Shown here piece by piece: positions 58,941 through 64,000 of a stretch of 64,000 bases of DNA. Source of the stretch: Magicicada septendecula (taxonomy: Eukaryota; Arthropoda; Insecta; Hemiptera; Cicadidae); the NCBI GenBank assembly GCA_034769895.1, contig CM068367.1, forward strand, positions 1,316,913,046 through 1,316,977,045. Reading direction: 5' to 3'. The notes below the pieces were generated by a model. That model was not told where the DNA came from. It saw nothing but the letters and a program-made list of their open reading frames with translations, and did not search any database. Made by a program: the position numbers and the translations under genes. Numbering within the stretch: position 1 is the first letter of the stretch; the number at the start of each line of letters is the position of its first letter.

Positions 58941-60319
58941 GCCTGGCAACAAAATTATTTTATTTTCAACAATTACCATTGTTTGAAAAAGTTTAAATGA
59001 ATTTTCAAGTACTTTACTCTTGTTAAAACGTAAAAGGTTGCAGGTAAACTACCCCTTCCCCTTAACTGATCTTCACCAAAATCTAAAGGCCTTGAGTCCT
59101 CTACAATTCACTGACGTATGCAAAAAATTATTTGATTCTGTTTGAATTTGCGGCAGTTATCGTTTGCCATAGAAAATACGCTTGATAAAAAACGTTGCAG
59201 GTAAACTACCCCTTCCCCTCAACCGATCTTCACCAAAAACAATAGGTCTTGAGTACTCTACAAATCAGGGCTGTATGCAGAAAATTATTTGATTCTGTTT
59301 GAATTTGCGGCTGTTATCGTTTGCCATAGAAAATACCCTTGTTAAAAAAACGTTGTAGGTAAACTACCCCTTTCCCTTAACCGATCTTCACCAAAAACAA
59401 TAGGTCTTGAGAACTCTACAATTCAGGGCTGTATGCGAAACATTATTTGATTCTGTTTGAATTTGCGGCTGTTATCGTTTGCCAAAAAAAAAATTTCCCT
59501 TGATAAAAAAACCGTTGCAGGTAAACTACCCCTTCCCCTCAACCGATCTTCACCAAAAACAATAGGTCGCGAGTACTCTACAAATCAGGGCTGTATGCAA
59601 AAAATTATTTGATTCTGTTTGAATTTGCGGCAGTTATCGTTTGCCATAGAAAATACGCTTGATAAAAAACGTTGCAGGTAAACTACCCCTTCCCCTCAAC
59701 CGATCTTCACCAAAAAGAACAGGTCTTGAGCACTCTACAAATCAGGGCTGTATGCAGAAAATTATTTGATTCTGTTTGAATTTGCGGCTGTTATCGTTTG
59801 CCATAGAAAATACCCTTGTTAAAAAAAGGTTGTAGGTAAACTACCCCTTTCCCTTAACCGATCTTCACCAAAAACTATAGGTCTTGAGAACTCTACAATT
59901 TAGGGCTGTATGCAAATAATCTTTTGATTCTGTTTGAATTTGCGGCTGTTATCGTTTGCCATAGGAAATACCCTTGTTAAAACATAAAACGTTACAGGTA
60001 AACTACCCCTTTCCCTTAACCGATCTTCACCAAAAACAATAGGTCTTGAGAACTCTGCAATTCAGGGCTGTATGCGAAACATTATTTGATTCTGTTTGAA
60101 TTTGCGGCTGTTATCGTTTGCCAAAAAAAAAAATTTCCCTTGATAAAAAAAAACCGTTGCAGGTAAACTACCCCTTTCCCTCAACCGATCTTCACCAAAA
60201 ACAATAGGTCGCGAGTCCTCTACAAAAAAGGGCTGTATGCAAAAAATTATTTGATTCTGTTTGAATTTACGGCAGTTATGGTTCGTCATATAAAAAATTA
60301 CCCATGTTAAAACATAAAA

Positions 60320-60920
60320 CATGAGATTTATAAAACATATCTAAGATTTATATTTAAAATCATTTTTGAAATAAAATATTTTCATAGAACCTACTAACGC
60401 TGGGGAAATCTGAGGAGCCAATCAGAGTTGGGCCTACCTGTCACTCTGCTGAATTTGGTGGAAAGCCCTGTCACTGTCGTCAAAGTATCAGCCTTGACAG
60501 GGTCCTCTTTTTCTGCAAAATGGGAGAGGAGGCTTGAGATGGAGTGAGTGACATGGTCCCCACCTCAATGAAGAACCCATTGTTTTATAAAAATATATTT
60601 AAATTTTGAAAACTGAAAATTCTTTTCTTGTTGTAAATATTTATATTTTATAATCAAAATGAATTTATCAAAAAACAAACATTATTTTTTTATAATAAGT
60701 ACTTACATATGTTTCTTAATATGCTTACTTTTTCTTCAATGTTGATGATCATTTCCAAACATTCTGACAAAATTGTATCTACAGAACAGTTAACATTCCC
60801 CAGGTTTCCATTTCTGCTAATTTCTCATTACACCTTCCACTGACGTATTATTAACCATTTCATAAACTATCGTATAATCTTTTCAGATTTTGTGGTACAA
60901 AATCTGAAATTTTCAGACTG
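60320..60920 (-). repeat. Satellite spacer segment, copy 4
   Basis: Same segment. The monomer just before it (60230-60320) carries an abrupt change from one monomer type to another, marking an exchange point. Confidence 0.65.
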
Positions 60921-63909
60921 CCTGGCAACAAAATTATTTTATTTTCAACAATTACCATTGTTTGAAAAAGTTTAAATGAATTTTCAAGTACTTTACTCTT
61001 GTTAAAACGTAAAAGGTTGCAGGTAAACTACCCCTTCCCCTTAACTGATCTTCACCAAAATCTAAAGGCCTTGAGTCCTCTACAATTCACTGACGTATGC
61101 AAAAAATTATTTGATTCTGTTTGAATTTGCGGCAGTTATCGTTTGCCATAGAAAATACGCTTGATAAAAAACGTTGCAGGTAAACTACCCCTTCCCCTCA
61201 ACCGATCTTCACCAAAAACAATAGGTCTTGAGTACTCTACAAATCAGGGCTGTATGCAGAAAATTATTTGATTCTGTTTGAATTTGCGGCTGTTATCGTT
61301 TGCCATAGAAAATACCCTTGTTAAAAAAACGTTGTAGGTAAACTACCCCTTTCCCTTAACCGATCTTCACAAAAAACAATAGGTCTTGAGAACTCTACAA
61401 TTCAGGGCTGTATGCGAAACATTATTTGATTCTGTTTGAATTTGCGGCTGTTATCGTTTGCCAAAAAAAAAATTTCCCTTGATAAAAAAACCGTTGCAGG
61501 TAAACTACCCCTTCCCCTCAACCGATCTTCACCAAAAACAATAGGTCGCGAGTACTCTACAAATCAGGGCTGTATGCAAAAAATTATTTGATTCTGTTTG
61601 AATTTGCGGCAGTTATCGTTTGCCATAGAAAATACGCTTGATAAAAAACGTTGCAGGTAAACTACCCCTTCCCCTCAACCGATCTTCACCAAAAAGAACA
61701 GGTCTTGAGCACTCTACAAATCAGGGCTGTATGCAGAAAATTATTTGATTCTGTTTGAATTTGCGGCTGTTATCGTTTGCCATAGAAAATACCCTTGTTA
61801 AAAAAAGGTTGTAGGTAAACTACCCCTTTCCCTTAACCGATCTTCACCAAAAACTATAGGTCTTGAGAACTCTACAATTTAGGGCTGTATGCAAATAATC
61901 TTTTGATTCTGTTTGAATTTGCGGCTGTTATCGTTTGCCATAGGAAATACCCTTGTTAAAACATAAAACGTTACAGGTAAACTACCCCTTTCCCTTAACC
62001 GATCTTCACCAAAAACAATAGGTCTTGAGAACTCTACAATTCAGGGCTGTATGCGAAACATTATTTGATTCTGTTTGAATTTGCGGCTGTTATCGTTTGC
62101 CAAAAAAAAAAATTTCCCTTGATAAAAAAAAACCGTTGCAGGTAAACTACCCCTTTCCCTCAACCGATCTTCACCAAAAACTATAGGTCTTGAGAACTCT
62201 ACAATTTAGGGCTGTATGCAAATAATCTTTTGATTCTGTTTGAATTTGCGGCTGTTATCGTTTGCCATAGAAAATACCCTTGTTAAATAAACGTTGTAGG
62301 TAAACTACCCCTTTCCCTTAACCGATCTTCACCAAAAACAATAGGTCTTGAGTACTCTACAAATCAGGGCTGTATGCAGAAAATTATTTGATTCTGTTTG
62401 AATTTGCGGCTGTTATCGTTTGCCATAGAAAATACCCTTGTTAAAAAAACGTTGTAGGTAAACTACCCCTTTCCCTTAACCGATCTTCACCAAAAACAAT
62501 AGGTCTTGAGAACTCTACAATTCAGGGCTGTATGCGAAACATTATTTGATTCTGTTTGAATTTGCGGCTGTTATCGTTTGCCAAAAAAAAAATTTCCCTT
62601 GATAAAAAAACCGTTGCAGGTAAACTACCCCTTCCCCTCAACCGATCTTCACCAAAAACAATAGGTCGCGAGTACTCTACAAATCAGGGCTGTATGCAAA
62701 AAATTATTTGATTCTGTTTGAATTTGCGGCAGTTATCGTTTGCCATAGAAAATACGCTTGATAAAAAACGTTGCAGGTAAACTACCCCTTCCCCTCAACC
62801 GATCTTCACCAAAAAGAACAGGTCTTGAGCACTCTACAAATCAGGGCTGTATGCAGAAAATTATTTGATTCTGTTTGAATTTGCGGCTGTTATCGTTTGC
62901 CATAGAAAATACCCTTGTTAAAAAAAGGTTGTAGGTAAACTACCCCTTTCCCTTAACCGATCTTCACCAAAAACTATAGGTCTTGAGAACTCTACAATTT
63001 AGGGCTGTATGCAAATAATCTTTTGATTCTGTTTGAATTTGCGGCTGTTATCGTTTGCCATAGGAAATACCCTTGTTAAAACATAAAACGTTACAGGTAA
63101 ACTACCCCTTTCCCTTAACCGATCTTCACCAAAAACAATAGGTCTTGAGAACTCTACAATTCAGGGCTGTATGCGAAACATTATTTGATTCTGTTTGAAT
63201 TTGCGGCTGTTATCGTTTGCCAAAAAAAAAAATTTCCCTTGATAAAAAAAAACCGTTGCAGGTAAACTACCCCTTTCCCTCAACCGATCTTCACCAAAAA
63301 CTATAGGTCTTGAGAACTCTACAATTTAGGGCTGTATGCAAATAATCTTTTGATTCTGTTTGAATTTGCGGCTGTTATCGTTTGCCATAGAAAATACCCT
63401 TGTTAAATAAACGTTGTAGGTAAACTACCCCTTTCCCTTAACCGATCTTCACCAAAAACTACAGGTCTTGAGAACTCTACAATTTAGGGCTGTATGCAAA
63501 TAATCTTTTGATTCTGTTTGAATTTGCGGCTGTTATCATTTGCCATAGAAAATACCCTTGTTAAAACATAAAATGTTGCAGGTAAACTACCCCTTTCCAT
63601 TAACCGATCTTCACCAAAAACAATAGGTCTTGAGAACTCCATAATCAAGGGCTGTATGCGAAACATTATTTGATTCTGTTTGAATTTGCGGCTGTTATCG
63701 TTTGCCAAAAAAATTAAGTACTTTACTCATGTTACAACAAAAAATGTTTCAGGTAAACTGCCCTTTCCCCGTAACCGATCTTCACCAAAATCAACAGACA
63801 TTGAGTTCTCTATAGCTCAGGCACATATGTAAAAAATTATTTGATTCTGTTTGAATTTACGGCAGTTATGTTTCGTCATATAAAAAATTACCCATGTTAA
63901 AACATAAAA

Positions 63910-64000
63910 CATGAGATTTATAAAACATATCTAAGATTTATATTTAAAATCAATTTTGAAATAAAATATTTTCATAGAACCTACTAACGCTGGGGAAATC
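63910..64000 (-). repeat. Satellite spacer segment, copy 5 (cut by window end)
   Basis: First ~90 bp of the segment; shows the array continues. Confidence 0.7.

Larger units (their letters stand above)
52720..64000 (-). repeat. Helentron-derived higher-order satellite
   Basis: Tandem ~160-bp monomers (phrases ggtaaactacccc, gatcttcaccaaaaacaat, tttgaatttgcggc) interrupted by five copies of a ~600-bp AT-rich segment starting at about 53333, 55003, 58342, 60320 and 63910. Unit lengths are 1670, 3339, 1978 and 3590 bp. The second becomes 1984 bp, close to the third, when nested H4 (1355 bp) is removed. The fourth contains an internal duplication. It continues past the window. Short frames in it (FGEDRLRERGSLPATFYVLT) are repeat artefacts. 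Confidence 0.85.

Noticed and set aside
52720-64000. CRISPR-like repeat array
   Set aside because: Monomers of ~160 bp with no short spacer pattern, in a eukaryotic transposon context.

Overview
The window is repeat-rich, AT-rich eukaryotic DNA. The mix of Ty3/gypsy LTR elements, Penelope-like elements, mariner transposase remnants and Helentron-type rolling-circle elements, plus one intron-bounded exon resembling animal NOL9/Grc3, points to an arthropod, most likely an insect with a large genome. I cannot name the species. No tRNA, rRNA or prokaryotic feature was seen.

Layout. (1) 1-32472 is a head-to-tail array of one gag-bearing, pol-less LTR element (element 1, minus strand): six LTRs (A-F; A is cut by the window edge) alternate with five internal regions. 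The LTRs run TG...CA and are about 1.91 kb. Each internal region has a primer-binding site, a leader with three PBS-like repeats, a coiled-coil gag-like region, a 78-bp repeat cluster and a polypurine tract. LTRs B, C and D carry the same 2.4-kb Helentron-like insertion at the same site; A, E and F do not. Neighbouring units are mosaics, so the array grew by unequal exchange.

(2) The array stops exactly at the LTR terminus at 32472, inside the LTR of a second Ty3/gypsy fossil (element 2, plus strand). It has a PBS, gag, protease, RT, RNase H and integrase, and is broken in many places. Its downstream LTR region is filled with other insertions: a Penelope-like element (38139-41178), two or three fold-back palindromes and a long (TG)n tract. 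A second piece of its LTR is at 43317-43716.

(3) 43717-51755 is mixed sequence. It holds a decayed mariner (45150-45840), a reduced gypsy fossil with 4-bp target duplications (46338-47899), one probable host exon (NOL9-like, 48259-48487, plus strand), a (GA)n tract and a 1-kb Penelope palindrome (49246-50211).

(4) 51756-64000 is a minus-oriented Helentron-like element. Its ~160-bp internal minisatellite and 3' subterminal sequence have expanded into a higher-order satellite that continues past the window. A second complete short Helentron-like copy (56263-57617) is nested in it.

The most notable signals are five hammerhead-ribozyme-like folds at Penelope ends. In one, the element's inverted arm starts within a few bases of the predicted self-cleavage site. 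Also notable are the Helentron hallmarks confirmed by empty sites (insertion between T and T, no duplication, 3' hairpin), a mariner transposase fragment carried inside the Helentron, and the tandem LTR array itself. Apart from the NOL9-like exon, nothing here looks like a host gene. All identities come from reading by eye; no database search was run.
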